This document shows, in pieces, positions 32,018-43,969 of a stretch of DNA of 64,000 nt. Position 1 is the stretch's first letter. Each line of letters opens with the position of its first letter. The translations under genes were made by a program, and so were the position numbers. The notes beneath the pieces were generated by a model. It searched no databases and had not been told where the DNA came from. It saw only the letters and a program-made list of their open reading frames with translations. The DNA comes from Platanthera guangdongensis. Its lineage: Eukaryota; Streptophyta; Magnoliopsida; Asparagales; Orchidaceae. Location: NCBI GenBank assembly GCA_039583875.1, contig CM077152.1, positions 22,853,538-22,917,537 of the forward strand, in the 5' to 3' direction.

Positions 32018-34058
32018 TGTAAAACCCCTATTTTAGTTTATATATTAAGCAAGAAGTGTGGGGTGCCATTCGAAAATGAAACCGGTGAACCGACACCTTC
32101 CAGTTTTTAACAAACGTGGCGTGCGGGTGTTAAGCGGCGCCGATAGAAATAAAGCAAAGGAAAAAACCCGTTGTTTCTCTTATTTCTCTCCCGATCCCGC
32201 ACAGAAGCGCAGCAGGTGGAAATCAGCCGCACGCCGACGGACGCTCCTGAGCGCTCGATCTTCCTCCGTTCTTCGTTATTTTTCCTCCGATTGAAAGGTA
32301 ATCACTTCCTCTCTACTCCTCTTGCTTCTTTCTTACTTCTTTCATGAAATTTTGCATGGATTGTAGTTGAAGGAAACTTTAGATTTTAGGGTTTTCTAAA
32401 ATCTTTGTTTATTTTTATTGAAAACACTTCTGTAAAGATTTCTCTAGCTAAACCCATGAATTTGGGGGAAACCCTAGTGCTTGATTTTGGTGTTAGGATT
32501 GAAATAGGTGAAACCCTAAATATCCTTAGCATGAATATTATGTTGCCCTTTCTCTAAACCTAAACCAGTGAAAGAGCAGCAAAACCCTAAGGATTTAAAG
32601 AGGTCTTTGACCTAATTAGGCCAAGTAGAACCCTCAAAAAGGGATTATGACCTAATTAGGGACCTTAGTGATATATTAGAAATCTCTTAAAGGATGTTGA
32701 GCTAGGGAAGCAGAATTGGCTAGAGCAAAATGTTCCCTCGCCAATTTGGACCAGAAGCCCTTGATTTCTAGATAGAATAACCAACAATTAACACCCTAAT
32801 TAACTCCTTGACCTAATTAGGTCAAGTGGAGTCCGTCAAGACCATCTTGAAGTGGTTGACCAATTTATGTGTCTTTAACAATATTCTCAATGTAGGATAT
32901 GACTTCACGAGGTAGTGGAAAGCAAAATGACGATGGTGGACGCAGGGATAAAGGAAAAGGGGTAGAAAGAGTGAGTTCTTACCCTTTTGTAATCACTTAA
33001 TTTTCATTTATATTTTCATGCTTATATTTTTATATGTATGCTATATGAAAGAATAATGAAAATTAAATATAAATGAAAATAAAGTAGAGGAAAAAGTAAA
33101 AGAACAAAGAAATGAAATGGGCTAAGTTAGGGGTCAACCCAACAGTGGAGGTGGGGTGAATGTCCTCCCAATGATGATGAAATGAAAGGAACGTGCGAAT
33201 ATGAAAAGGCACGTTAAGAAATGTGTGCGAATATGAAAAGGCACGCAAACGCGCTATATAAATGAAATGAAAGGTTAATATTCTCTTAACACTGCCCAAT
33301 AACAACATGAAAAATCTAAAAGAGACTAAAAGAGTCCAACCCATGAAACAATATATGTATGAGTAAAAAGATAAACCAGAGAAGAAAAAGATTCATAATA
33401 AGAATATGATGAAAACGATTCATGTAATATAACGAGAGAGAACGTAATCAATATAAAGTATGAAATCCGTAAAATGCAAATAAGACATCATAAAAAAAAG
33501 GGAATAATGAGAATTCATTTAGTCTCTGACTAATAGAAAATGTAACTAAACAGGTAAAGGTGGAGGCTTCCCCTGCTAGCTCTAGCAGGCCCCCTACACG
33601 CCGGGAAAAGATGTACAAGATCTGGGTGGATGTCATCACAGCTGTCTTCGAAGTCATGGATGCCCACAAGGCGTCTTGTCGCGACCCCGACTGCCCCCAC
33701 GACGAGTTTCAGTTTTTTTTCAAATAGTTACTTATGTTTTTCACATGTTACAGTATAGCTTTTGGTGCTGGGTTACTTGTATATTTTTGAGCTGATGTGA
33801 TAGTATCTGGATAGTTGTAGCTCAGACATTATGGTGACTCCTTTTTGTTATATATATGTATCAAGTCACCTGTACTATACTGTATCAGATGTATGATAAA
33901 TAAGATGGGATGTACTTTTCAGCACTTCTTTTACTCTGTCAATACCTATTTATATATAAGCAGTGATAATTATATAACTGTCATACTCTGATTTGCCTAT
34001 GAAATATAGAAGATAGAAAGAAAATTGCGACGGCAGCCTAATAAGAGGGGCCGTTACA
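32018..34058 (+). repeat. 3' LTR of family A
   Basis: TGTAAAACCCC ... GGGGCCGTTACA. Repeats both LTR exons (32899-32970, 33554-33727). One of the two 18-bp palindromes is intact (32808-32825) and the other has one change. Confidence 0.95.
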
Positions 34059-34444
34059 GCACCGGTCTTCGTCGATCAGAGCGGGGAAGGAGACCAAGGC
34101 GAGGAGCGCGATAAGGTCTCGTAGATGGAGCTGGTGTTGGTAAAGAAGCCAGAAGGCGTTGTAAAGGCAGCGGTTGTTGTTGGAATTGAAGAGGGTGGAG
34201 GTTCGTGGGGGAAGATGACGCAACGACTGGTGGGTGTCATCTTTCGCCAGCAGTGAAGAAAAATATTGTGGGGGAAAGATGACGCAGGAGCGGGACGCAG
34301 CGGCAACGGAGAGGTGTCGATTTTTGGGTGGATGGAACGAGAAAACAACGGTGGTAGCACAGAGGAAAACAACGGCTAAAACTAGAGGCTTCAACAGAGG
34401 AATGATGTCGGAAGAAGAGGATCGGGAGGCTCTGATACAAAGTT
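34059..34444 (-). other. Leader and PBS of an older minus-strand LTR element
   Basis: The plus sequence GGCTCTGATACAA (34428-34440) is the reverse of an iMet-type PBS (TTGTATCAGAGCC). The remainder, continuous with 24894-25234 before family A inserted, is Ser/Pro-rich in translation with no recognised Gag motif. Confidence 0.6.
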
Positions 34445-34759
34445 TGTTACGTGCTTCCTTGGTGGGTTATCAGAGAGCAGTGGGGTGAAGGATACAAAGA
34501 GAGTTAACTCTAGAAATGGCAAAGGAGATGAGAGAAAATGAAATCCTAGAGGGTGGAAGGAGAGAAAACCTTTAGGGGAGGTAGAGAGGAATCCCAAGAT
34601 GGGAGACTTGAAGAAGTTCTCATTCATTGATTAATCCACTGCTACATGACACTAAGGACCTATTTATAGGACCCCCGGGTGCCAAACCCAAAATTACATC
34701 AAACTCAATACAACATATAATAAGATAAATGGCGGAAAATCAGAAACCGGTCCGTAACA
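34445..34759 (-). repeat. LTR of the older minus-strand element (315 bp)
   Basis: TGTTACGTGC ... CCGTAACA, bounded by the reversed PBS. On the minus strand it starts TGTTACGGACC and carries CTATAAATAG as a TATA box. No second LTR was found in the window. Confidence 0.75.
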
Positions 34760-36064
34760 TATTGCATGGTCAAAGAAAATACATATGTGATTCTTTCTTC
34801 TGATTTGTTTCTATGTTGTTCTGCTTCTCACTCTGTTCTCTCACAAAATTCTCTCACCAATTTATTTGGTCCTACTTTAGCTGTATAATTAGAACGATTG
34901 TTGGTGCATGAGATGAATCAGTCATACGGAAATTGCATCCGAACACAACTTCAATGAAGCAACAAGGGTATAGGTACGGACGTAATGAAGTCATTTATTA
35001 CTAAGTATATTACTTCTGTTACTATTTTCATCTTTAGCAAACATACTCTTTAAATATCTGTTAGATTAATAGTTCATGCTACTTTGCCTTCGTAATAAGA
35101 CCCCATAGCATCTATTACTAAGATCATCCAGTTAATCTTTAGTATCAACAGCCTAATTTAAAATTTTGATGTTTAGAATTACTCTAGACCGCAATTTACA
35201 ATTTGAGCCTTTTTCTCAGCAGAGAAATTAATACAGTAAAAATATATCATACCAACAGCGAGCACAAGCTCACAAAAAAATCTTTGCCCATATCTCAGTA
35301 TGATTTCATACTAAAAACATAAGGAAAAACACATCTTTAATTACTTGGCATACCTTGGATTGGAAGTATCTCATTGTCAAGACAATAATATCTCGCAATC
35401 TACAAAATAACAGAGTTTGCATCAGGATTATGCGGAAAGAAAAAAACAATGGTAATGTTTTATGCCCATTGGATTGCACGCTCATGCCCAGTGTAAGATG
35501 AGCTAAAATATCACAGAACAAGAAGGAAAAAACAATACACTGTTTTGCCTATTCATAAAATATAGTCAAAAAATTCTGATTACCACCAACAGCCTGAAAA
35601 AAAAACAGAATGTTTCAACATGATTAAAAATTGATGGGACTGATATGGCCGCCGCTAGATGGAATCCACTCAGTATGATGCATTGATGGTGGGTCACCTA
35701 CAACCCGGTCTACCTCTTATCTAGAACTCGATGTCGGCTCGCACATATAGTCATTGCGGCCGAGATCCATTACCTTCTCTCCTGCCGAGAGCCACTACCT
35801 TCTTGCCTGCCAAGAGCCACTACCTTCTCGCCTTCCAATAGCCACTACCTTCTCGTTTGTTGAGATCTCCTAACCAGTGATGACCTCCTTGGTACACGTT
35901 CCCCTTGTCATCAACGAGTTGTGTACTCATCACGAGGCCCACTTTCTTTCGGCAACACCATTATCTTTCCCAGGGCCATATTGAAGACACGGGACTTGCT
36001 CTGAATGCCCACGTACCGCCAGTACATTGTGCCTTGTTTTCCCGCAGCCCCATGATGGCCCATG
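34760..36064 (-). other. Intergenic DNA with exon-like pieces and a short tandem repeat
   Basis: AT-rich. Two minus-strand segments look like small exons bounded by AG and GT: 35399-35354 (46 nt) and 35310-35253 (reads E-I-I-L-R-Y-G-Q-R-F-F-C-E-L-V-L-A-V). Their phases agree only in one reading (...M-R-Y-F-Q-S-K / Y-E-I-I-L...). They could be remnants of a host gene; identity unknown. 35640-36064 is GC-richer with no gene seen. Confidence 0.3.
35768..35870. repeat. ~29-bp tandem repeat, four copies
   Basis: The unit contains GAGCCACTACCTTCTCGCC; four diverged copies in a row. Confidence 0.7.
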
Positions 36065-36069
36065 ACTTT

Positions 36070-36104
36070 GGTTAATTAAGGCTTCAAAATCATCTTACTC
36101 AATA
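36070..36104 (-). repeat. 3' LTR remnant of the minus-strand copia
   Basis: GGTTAATTAAGGCTTCAAAA... matches the inner end of the 5' LTR over ~34 bp and joins RNase H coding sequence directly, so the polypurine tract and most of the LTR are deleted. Confidence 0.8.
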
Positions 36105-37600
36105 CAAACTCAGGTCACACATCAAAGAGCATATCCATAATCCTTCGCATATGCCATGTGTCATTGCTCTAAACTCAGCTCCAGCGCTGGACTTTGAGAC
36201 GGCAGATTAGTTTTTACTTCTCCAAGTGACTAAGTTTCCACCAAAGAATAAGCAATACCCTGATGTAGATCGTCTGTCTTCAACAGAACCAGCCCAATCA
36301 ACATCGATAAAAAGTTAAAAACTTCAATCTTCAAGTCCGTATTGAGAGTGAACAGGATTCCCCTTCCTAGTGAAGTCTTCAAATACGTCAAGATTCGATG
36401 GACAACATTCAAATGTCTCGTCTTTGAGGCATGCATATATTGACTAACTCCAACTGCATAGGCTATCTTAGGACGAGTGTGGGATAGGTAGATTAATCTT
36501 CCAACAAGGCGTTGATATCCAACCACGTCTTCAACAGGATCACCATCATCTCTTCCAAGATTATGATTCACCTCCATAGATGCATCACTAGGTCTACATC
36601 CATTCATGCCAGATTGTTCCAACAAATCAAGGGTGTATTTTCTCTGGGAGATGAAGATACCCCGTTTGGATCGTGCGAACTCAATTCCCAAGAAATATTT
36701 TAGTTTCCCTAGATCTTTTACTTCAAACTTCTATGACAAATTCACTTTTAAAGCTTTTACTTCTTCAATATCATCTCCTGTTATGACGATATCATCAACA
36801 TAGACACTGAGAGCAGTTATTAGATTTGTTCTTCGTTTAATAAATAAAGTACGATCAACATGACTTTGTTTGTATCCAAGGGAAATCATGACCTTGTAGA
36901 ATCGACCAAACTATGCCCTCGGAGATTGCTTCAACCCGTAAAGTACCTTTTTTAAACGACACACTTTTCCTTTAGATCCAGAAGGAGAAAAACCTGGAGG
37001 TATAGACATATATAGCTCTTCATCTAAATTTACATGAAGGAATGCATTCTTCACGTCCAACTGGTTAAGTTCTCAACCCTTGCACGCAGCGCATGATAGC
37101 AAAACGTATGGAGTTCATTTTTGCAACGGGGGCAAATGTGTCTTGATAATCAATTCCAAAAGTTTGAGTATACCCTCTTGCAACCAACCTCGCTTTGAAT
37201 CGCTCAACCAAACCTTCAGAGTTTTGTTTTACGGCAAACACTCACTTATAACCAACAACCTTCTTTCTAGGCGAAAGATGTGTTAGATCCCGGGTACAAT
37301 TCTTTTCCAAAGCGTTCATTTCCTTAATCATAACCGCTTTCCACTGTTGATGGTCAAGATCCTTCTTCCATGTGGATGGGATGGAGACAGAAGCTAGGGA
37401 GGAGATGAAAGCTTTGTAGGAGGAAGTTAGAACCTCATAGAAAACATAACGAGATAGTGGATGTTGGGTGCAAGATCTGGTACCTTTTTGAAGGGTGATG
37501 GGAAGTTCAGAACGATTCGTTGACGGAGCTGGCATTGGCGTAGGTGGCGTGGGATGAGCCTGTGTGATATCTCTACTCCGTCTGGTGTACACATGTAACT
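36105..37600 (-). pseudogene. copia reverse transcriptase and partial RNase H (broken)
   Basis: Minus-strand motifs in order: W-K-A-V-M-I-K-E-M-N-A-L and K-K-V-V-G-Y-K (37350-37245), the polymerase site Y-V-D-D at 36802-36791, then I-S-Q-R-K-Y-T-L-D-L-L-E, Y-Q-R-L-V-G-R-L-I-Y-L and R-P-K-I-A-Y-A-V-G-V. RNase H starts ([11 protein letters not shown]) and reaches A-M-T-H-G-I-C-E-G-L-W before joining the LTR remnant. Multiple frame changes. Without most of RNase H and a 3' LTR the copy cannot replicate. Confidence 0.85.
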
Positions 37601-38695
37601 CCTTTTCTCTATAGGGAAGCTCCCCTGATTTGGAATCTCAACAGTAGGTAAAGAACGTGAAGGAGCAATCGGCAATGATAAAACAGGTGAGCTCACTTCA
37701 CTCGTATATGTGTGCTCCCCCTGAAGTGAGGGCACGTAATAAGGTTCATATTCACGAAATGTGATATCCATCGTGACAAAAATCCTTTTAGTTGGGGGAT
37801 GATAACATTCATACCTTTTCTGAGTGGGAGAATAGCTAATGAACACACATTTAAGAGCCCGAGGGTCTAGCTTGGATCGTCCCGGAGAGTGTATATGAGA
37901 GAAGCAGACACAACCAAAAGTTTTAGGTGGTAGAGAGGCCAGAGTCACACCTAAGGTAGTAAGAGGGGTTTGGTGTCCCAGAACTGAAGAGGGCATGCGA
38001 TTTATGAGGTAGGCAGTTGTGAGAACTGCATCCCCCAGTAGTATTTTCGGAGATTCATATTGAGGAGTAAGCAGCGAGCCACCTCTAAGAGGTGACGGTT
38101 CTTGCGTTCCGCAACTCCATTTTGAGATGGAAAGTGGACACACGAGGTTTGATGCAGAATGTCATGAGCAGCAAGATAGTCCTGCAATGGAGCGTTGACA
38201 TAATCCTGACAATTATCACTACGAAGGATTTTGATATGGACAGAAAATTGAGTAGACATCATGACATGAAAATTTTGGAAGATAGAAACCACTTCATTTT
38301 TAGTTTTCATCAGATAAACCCATGTTGTACGGGTGAAAAAATCAATAAATGTAACAAACAAAAAACATCAAGAAATACAGGCAACAAATCATGGCCCCCA
38401 CACATCAGAATGAATAATATGAAAAAGAGTTGTACAAGGTAAAGACACATGATTAACAAGAGTACGATGATGTTTTGCAACAACACAGATGTCACAAATA
38501 AAATTTTTAAAACACAGAAGAAAAACAGGAAATAAGCGTTGCATGGTCACAACGGAAGGGTGGTCTAGCCCACGATGCCAAGTAAGCAAGGTGGAGGTCT
38601 GCGACGAGTGGAGAGCTTGTGGTGGCGAAGCATCGGAAGTGGAGCCAAACACGTAAAGGCCATCCCGCATGATACCATAGTCAATCACCTGCCTC
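37601..38695 (-). pseudogene. copia integrase (broken)
   Basis: Minus order: G-I-M-R-D-G-L-Y-V-F (38680-38640), W-H-R-G-L-D-H-P (GAG-pre-integrase), C-D-I-C zinc pair, I-H-S-D-V-W-G-P, then F-V-T-F-I-D-F-F-T-R-T-T-W (38358-38320), L-R-S-D-N and N-G-V-A-E-R-K-N-R-H-L-L. The C-terminal L-I-N-R-M-P-S-S-V-L and K-C-V-F-I-S-Y-S-P follow. The frame changes near 38400, 38040 and 37500. It is separated from the protease by the hAT insertion. Confidence 0.87.
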
Positions 38696-40056
38696 CATAG
38701 GCGGATCCAGCGGGATTTTTCAGTGTGGGCGTGCAATAAAATAATGGCAAAAAATATTGATATGTATGATAAAAAATGCTACAAGTTTGCAAAAAAATCT
38801 AACTTAAAGATATTTTTAGTTAACAAAATAAGATTACATACTTGATTACAATAGCCTTATTCGGTGCTTCATGTTCTGAAAACAAACTGATTATAAAATA
38901 AACAATTGCACTATGAAATAAATAAAAGGAATGTAGAGGGGAGGGGGCGTTAACCTGAAGTTTGTCAAATGCCAAACTAAACGACTATAGGCTAGCCGAA
39001 GTGGTTTAGAAGCTTATAGAATTGTATGTTCTCGGTCCCAACTCCCAAAGCAAATGATCAAAACAAAATGGAATAAATGCAAATGTTCTGCAAAGGTTAG
39101 CCAGTAGCAACTGATCAAAAGTCAAAGCCCGTCAACTGGATAACAACATTGCATCTAGCTTACCACAGATAGCCTTTTCCATGAACCTGGATTACTCTGA
39201 TAATTGAAGTGTTATAACATCAAATGGATGTTGAGCCTTTTGGTAAGGAAAAATACTTTTTGGACTTTTTTCAAGAATGTTAACTCGTGCCCTCCATTTA
39301 GAGGTCATGAGATTCATTAAATTCACTATCCTACCACAAACAATTCCAATCTAAAAAAATACAAATTGAACATAAAAAATAGGGACAGAGATACAAAACT
39401 ATTAAACAATATGAAGCTATAATCATCCTTCTTTCTTAAAACTCAAGAAAGAAAAATCTAAGGTTTGAGTTAGCAGAAAAAATAGAGGAGAAGAGGAATG
39501 TCGATAAGCGGCCACAGCCGCAGGTGTTGCTTAAGGCATCGTCTCTATACCATATTAATGGGCTTGAAACTTGAAAGTAAAATCATCATAATCAAGGAGC
39601 AGTGCAACTGTGCAAGAAGAAGATGCTTGCTTGGAAACTCAAACCACAACACATCGCAGAGGGCAGAGACTAGTTGGTTGTCGCAGTAGAGGGCTCGTCA
39701 CCTCATCGATGTCGTCACTGAAGAAACTCAACGGTCGGCGTTGTCGCTGAAGAGGGCAAAAACTTGGTGGTCTGATTTGTCGCTGAAGAGGCAGAATAGC
39801 AGAACGATGGTTGCATAATGCAGAGTCACAAACCTTGCCGCAAGCGCGAGAGGCACGAGAGGTGTTTGCGGGATATTAGGGCGGAAATAATTAGAGGGAT
39901 ATTAGAGCAGAAATAATAAGCGGGATCGAAATGAAATAGGCGGGATCACTTCAGATCAAAAATAATCATCGGGATTGGAACTAAACCTAGTAATTATTAT
40001 TTAAAAAATGAGTGTGGGCGGCCGCCCACACTGGGCCTATGTTAGGTCCGCCCATG
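38696..40056. mobile_element. Non-autonomous hAT transposon
   Basis: Flanked by the exact 8-bp duplication CCTGCCTC (38688-38695, 40057-40064). TIRs are CATAGGCGGATCCAGC and, from the other end, CATGGGCGGACCTAAC, as in hAT elements. 1361 bp with no transposase domain. A perfect 22-bp palindrome (40011-40032) lies just inside the right end, and AGTGTGGGCG recurs near the left end. It splits the copia between protease and integrase. Confidence 0.9.
40011..40032. repeat. Perfect 22-bp palindrome at hAT subterminus
   Basis: AGTGTGGGCGG followed by its exact complement; possible transposase-binding or cruciform site. Confidence 0.95.
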
Positions 40057-41447
40057 CCTGCCTCGTCTTCAGATCCTGAAAAACACAATGAGAAGGAAAA
40101 AAGGTAACGGAGCAGTGAAGAGAATTAGTCAAATGACTAACAGAAAGTAGACTACAGGTGAACTTCGGAACATGAAGAATAGAGGATAAAGTGAGGGAAG
40201 AACAAAAAATGGAGCCCTTCCCAACAATGGAAGAGAAGGGCTCATCAGCAATGCTCATTTTATCCATGTTTGAAAGAGGGAAATAAGATACAAAACCTGA
40301 AGCAGAACCAGTCATGTGATCGGTGGCGCCTGAATCGATAATCCATTGAGTAGGACTAGTAGAAGCGGTGTTGGCACTTGAGGCACCAGTATGGGCAAGG
40401 GCAGTGATGGCATAGGGCATCGGCGGGCTGAGTAGTAAGGTCGTGCATCAAACAACGAAGGGCATGCATCTCTTCAGCAAAGGAGGACGACTGAGAGGAA
40501 CCACCATCAAAAGTCTCGATCAGGTGAGCAAAGTGAGGAGATCGGCATGGAGTTTGACCACGACCGCGATCACCACGAGAAGTCGATCCACTTCGAGGAG
40601 GAAAGTCATGGAGGTTATAACAAGCATCTCGAGTATGACGAGGCTTGCCACAATAATCACATATGAGGTGATCCCAATCTGTCGTCTTGGGCTTGAAATA
40701 ACGAGGAGCATGGTTGCCAAACTGGGGCTGATGAGCCACTAGCACAGATCCCTCTGGAAGGTTGGAGGTGGTCCAGGACTGTCAGCGATCAAACTCTTGT
40801 TGAACAATATTATAAACCTCACGAAGTGAGGGAATAGGAACACGCCTCAAGATCTGGACCGTAATCTGATCGAAATCTTTGTGCAAGCCATAGAGGAACT
40901 CAAATACCCAATTTCTATCTTCGCGATTCTTCAGCAAGAGTGCATCCGCATTGCACACCATGATGAGAGAGTTAAAATGATCGTACTCCTCATAGAGCTG
41001 GAAAAACTCAGGGTAATAGGCTGAAGGAGGGCGATCCCCTTGACGAAGACTTCCGATCTTGCGGCGAAGCCGGAAGATTTGGGACGCATTTCCTTTGCAG
41101 GAATAGGTAGACTCAGCGTGCCTCCATATGTTTGCAGCCGTATCCAGAAAGAGATAATTCCATGCAATCGATTCCTGCATGTAGTTGATAAGTCATGACA
41201 TGACAAGCAAGTTTTCTGACTCCCATTTAGGCCAAGCAGTAGAAATTGGTTATGGAGCCACGGTGGTGCCATTGATGTATTTAAAGAGATGTCGACTCTT
41301 CAGGGCAAGGGTAATAAACCGAGACCAAGCCAAATAATTGGTGTCATCAAGGTGGATTGTGGTAAGCTGCGAATAGAGGTGATCTTGACCAGCCCGGGTA
41401 GATCCAGCGAGGGTCATGGGAGTACCGGAATCACTAATCTTCGACAT
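40057..41447 (-). pseudogene. copia gag and protease (broken)
   Basis: Gag starts at 41447 (M-S-K-I-S-D-S-G-T) and proceeds through L-D-D-T-N-Y-L-A-W-S-R. A TGA at ~41197 interrupts before Y-M-Q-E-S-I-A-W-N-Y-L-F, L-R-R-K-I-G-S-L-R-Q-G and L-Y-G-L-H-K-D-F-D. Another TGA at ~40783 precedes the CCHC knuckle C-D-Y-C-G-K-P-R-H-T-R-D-A-C (~40665-40625). The protease follows with W-I-I-D-S-G-A-T-D-H-M (active-site D-S-G) at ~40345-40310 and L-H-V-P. It then runs to the hAT duplication. Confidence 0.87.
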
Positions 41448-41927
41448 GGAAACAAAAAACAACCAAACCGCCAAGAAGATTGGGTAGAGAAGAGCACCCC
41501 GTCAAAGAGAAGAAGCGGGAACAACATCAATGGAGGATTAGGAATCACGATCCACGGCCACAATGAAAACTCTAGATTGAAGATTTGGAGACATCCAACA
41601 GTTGGAATTTCACAAAACTTGAGAGGGAGGAAAAGGAAGGCAAAGCGAAACTTTTACCAAAGTTTGAGGTCAATCGGACCGCCAGAGACCCGCCCAGGGA
41701 GGCATCAGCGCCGATCGGCTGACATATCGTTGTGCGCCGATCGGCCGACATATTGTCGTGCGCCGATCGGCGCTGTAGAGGTGTTGCAGGTCGCGGAAAA
41801 AGAGAGAGAGAGAGGAAGGAAGAGGGCAGTGCAGGAGTCGGTGACCGGAAGCGGAAGACGGATGCGGAAGCGCCGATCGGGAGATTTGAGAAAGTTGGCT
41901 GCGGAAAAACTAGCGGGTTGGGACTGA

Positions 41928-41938
41928 CTCTGATACCA
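41928..41938 (-). other. Primer-binding site of the minus-strand copia
   Basis: Minus strand TGGTATCAGAG, immediately next to the LTR. Confidence 0.9.
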
Positions 41939-42048
41939 TGTTAATTAGGGCTTCAAAATCATCTTATTCAATAGATGGGTCCCCTATATATAGGGGAAAA
42001 ATACATCATAAGTAATAATAAGGAAAAATACGGAAATACGGTCTAACA
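41939..42048 (-). repeat. 5' LTR (110 bp) of the minus-strand copia
   Basis: TGTTAATTAGGG ... GGTCTAACA. Contains the 16-bp palindrome CCCCTATATATAGGGG (41981-41996) with the TATA box in its centre. Confidence 0.9.
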
Positions 42049-42284
42049 ACTTTGAATTTAATTGTTATTTAGCGTATCGTCTCATCATAAATGTCCCCGT
42101 CTTCGACGGAGAATGAACGACTCCTTAGACTTCATAGCTTAGGAGATCCAGAGTATATTCAAAGAGGAAGCTCTCATAAGACCTCTCAGACACTTGGTGG
42201 GTCCTTCAACGATCTAAATTGTCAACATTCTCATCGGAAGGTCTTCTCACGCAGCTGACAAATCAGGCCCTAATACCCTAAAAG

Positions 42285-43406
42285 ATACTGTGAGCATGGT
42301 GATCGTGGACCACCTCTCCAAGTATGTTCATTTCATTCTGCTTCGTCACCCTTTCACGGCTCTCGGAGTGGTTGCTGCCTTCGTTGACGGGGTGGTCCGC
42401 CTCCATGGGTTCCCTCGCTCCATTGAGTGATCGCGACCCCTTCTTCCTGAGTTCCTTTTGGCAGGCATTGTTCAAAATGCAGGGTACGTAACTTCGGATT
42501 AGTACGGCCTACCACCCGCAGACGGACGGACAGTCCGAGGTCATGAATCGATCTAGAGACCTATCTGCGTTGTTTTGTTTGTGATCACCAGCGTGCTTGG
42601 GGGCCGAGTGGCTCTCCTGGGCCGAGTAGTTCAACACGTCCTTCCACTCCAGCACAGATACTGCACCGTTCGAGGCAGTTTATGGTAGGCCTCCGCCCGT
42701 CATCACACAGGTCGTGCAGGGCGAATGTGCGGTAGCCGTCGTGGACGGCCTCCTCCACGACCGTGATGTCATGATCCATCAGTTGCGCCAACATCTCTAG
42801 CATGCCCAAGATAGGATGGTGGCCTCAACCAACCGCCATCGGCGCGACATCCAGTTCACCGAGGGAGATTTAATGTTTCTCAAGCTCCGGCCCCACCGAC
42901 ATGTGACGGTGACCCCGCAGACCCACTCCAATTTGGCAACAAAGTTCTACGGCCCCGTCGAGATCCTAGTCCGAATGGGCATCCAGGCATATCGTCTTCG
43001 CCTACCTCCGGAGAGACGCATCCATCTGGTGTTCCATGTATCGCAGCTCAAGTGGGTGATCGGTGATCACCCAGTCGAGGAGACACTTCCTCCACCGGCC
43101 CCTGGCGCCACCCCAGTGGTGTTCCTTCCTTAGTGCATTACGAGCACGTGCACGATCCTCTGCACGGAGTAGCCAGTGGATCAGGTCTTAGTGGTTTGGT
43201 AGGATCGCCCACTCTTGGAGGCAACATGGGTTGATCGAGCGGGTATGCGCCACCAGTTCTCAGACTTCTGCCTTGAGGACAAGGCGAACTTCCCAGAATG
43301 CGGCATTGTTACGGACTCCGACGAAGCAGGCGAGGGCGATGGGAGACCGCCAGTGTGGCGGGTGTATCAGCGACGCGAGCGCGTCGCGCGTAACATGTCA
43401 GCCTAG
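42285..43406 (+). pseudogene. Reina-like chromovirus integrase and chromodomain (5'-truncated)
   Basis: Starts abruptly in the integrase core: V-I-V-D-H-L-S-K-Y-V-H-F (~42300), G-F-P-R-S-I, S-D-R-D-P-F-F, then Y-H-P-Q-T-D-G-Q-S-E-V (~42515) and P-F-E-A-V-Y-G-R-P-P. Downstream are F-T-E-G-D-L-M-F-L-K, F-Y-G-P-V-E-I-L and H-L-V-F-H-V-S-Q-L-K, then a chromodomain-like E-A-T-W-V-D...F-C-L-E-D-K (~43215-43290). Several stops and frame changes. Motifs resemble the Reina lineage. GC content is higher than in the flanks. Sequence 42054-42284 upstream shows nothing recognisable. Confidence 0.82.
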
Positions 43407-43424
43407 CCTACATGTGTCAAGGGG

Positions 43425-43665
43425 TGTAATTTTATCCTTTATATTATTGGTGTCCTTTTGTTTCAGTTCTATTATATTGTGACCAGAAACTATATAGGCC
43501 AGAGAATATTGTATTTTAGGTATGCTTGGAAGTAACTAGATTTCTGGAAATCGCTTCCCTCTCTTCCTCTCTAATTTCTCCCCCTCTTCTCCCTCCCTTT
43601 CCCTAGCCCTAAAACTTACCCAACAGATCCTTGAGCATTCCTGAAACTGTTCCTTGCACTATTTG
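43425..43665 (+). repeat. Probable LTR of the Reina-like element
   Basis: TGTAATTTTATCC follows a CAAGGGG purine run just after the Pol frame. A PBS-like GGTATCAGAATC occurs at ~43671. The exact LTR end (CCCAACA at 43625 or later) is unclear. Confidence 0.5.
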
Positions 43666-43969
43666 CGCTTAGGTATCAGAATCTTCAGTAATATTATAAT
43701 AAACATATCAATTACGAGTTCATTAACTTGCATGTTATCTACCGAGAAATTTTCCTCCAATGTACTATTTTATAAATTCTAGTCTGTTTTACAAAAAAAA
43801 AGATATTTGTTTGCAACTGAACACTTGCAAATACTTCAATGAGTTCTCAATCACTAGTAGTTTTTAATAAAGTGTGAGTTTTAGAACTTGAAAATAAACT
43901 AAACAATGCAATTCAGAGATGAAAACTGGAATATAGTACTTTGACAAGGAGGTAGCATAAATACATCAC

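Larger units (their letters stand above)
25235..34058 (+). mobile_element. Tekay-type Ty3/gypsy chromovirus, 'family A', full length
   Basis: Complete architecture: 2059-bp 5' LTR, iMet-type PBS, gag, protease, RT, RNase H, integrase, C-terminal chromodomain, polypurine tract and 2041-bp 3' LTR, flanked by the perfect target duplication GCACC (25230-25234 and 34059-34063). The LTRs differ at only a few percent of positions by eye, so insertion was recent. Several point lesions (two TGA stops in the protease, frameshifts in gag and at the RT/RNase H boundary) prevent autonomous expression. It sits in the leader of an older minus-strand LTR element. Confidence 0.95.
36070..42048 (-). mobile_element. 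Minus-strand copia element with 110-bp LTRs, 3'-deleted, host of a hAT
   Basis: Reads from 5' LTR (42048-41939) through PBS, gag, protease, integrase and RT to a truncated RNase H and a 35-bp remnant of the 3' LTR (36104-36070). ACTTT is present on both sides (36065-36069 and 42049-42053). A 1361-bp hAT element interrupts it between protease and integrase. Frames are broken throughout. The very short LTR is unusual for a protein-coding copia element. Confidence 0.88.

Noticed and set aside
34038..34394. 118-codon minus frame with signal-peptide-like start
   Set aside because: It crosses the LTR boundary of family A at 34058, so the C-terminus is not original, and it sits in a retroelement leader.
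39498..39689. Possible captured gene inside the hAT element
   Set aside because: Only 63 codons, no motif, and no similarity that I can recognise.
41289..41927. 212-codon plus frame
   Set aside because: Antisense to the gag and leader of the minus-strand copia; no recognised domain.
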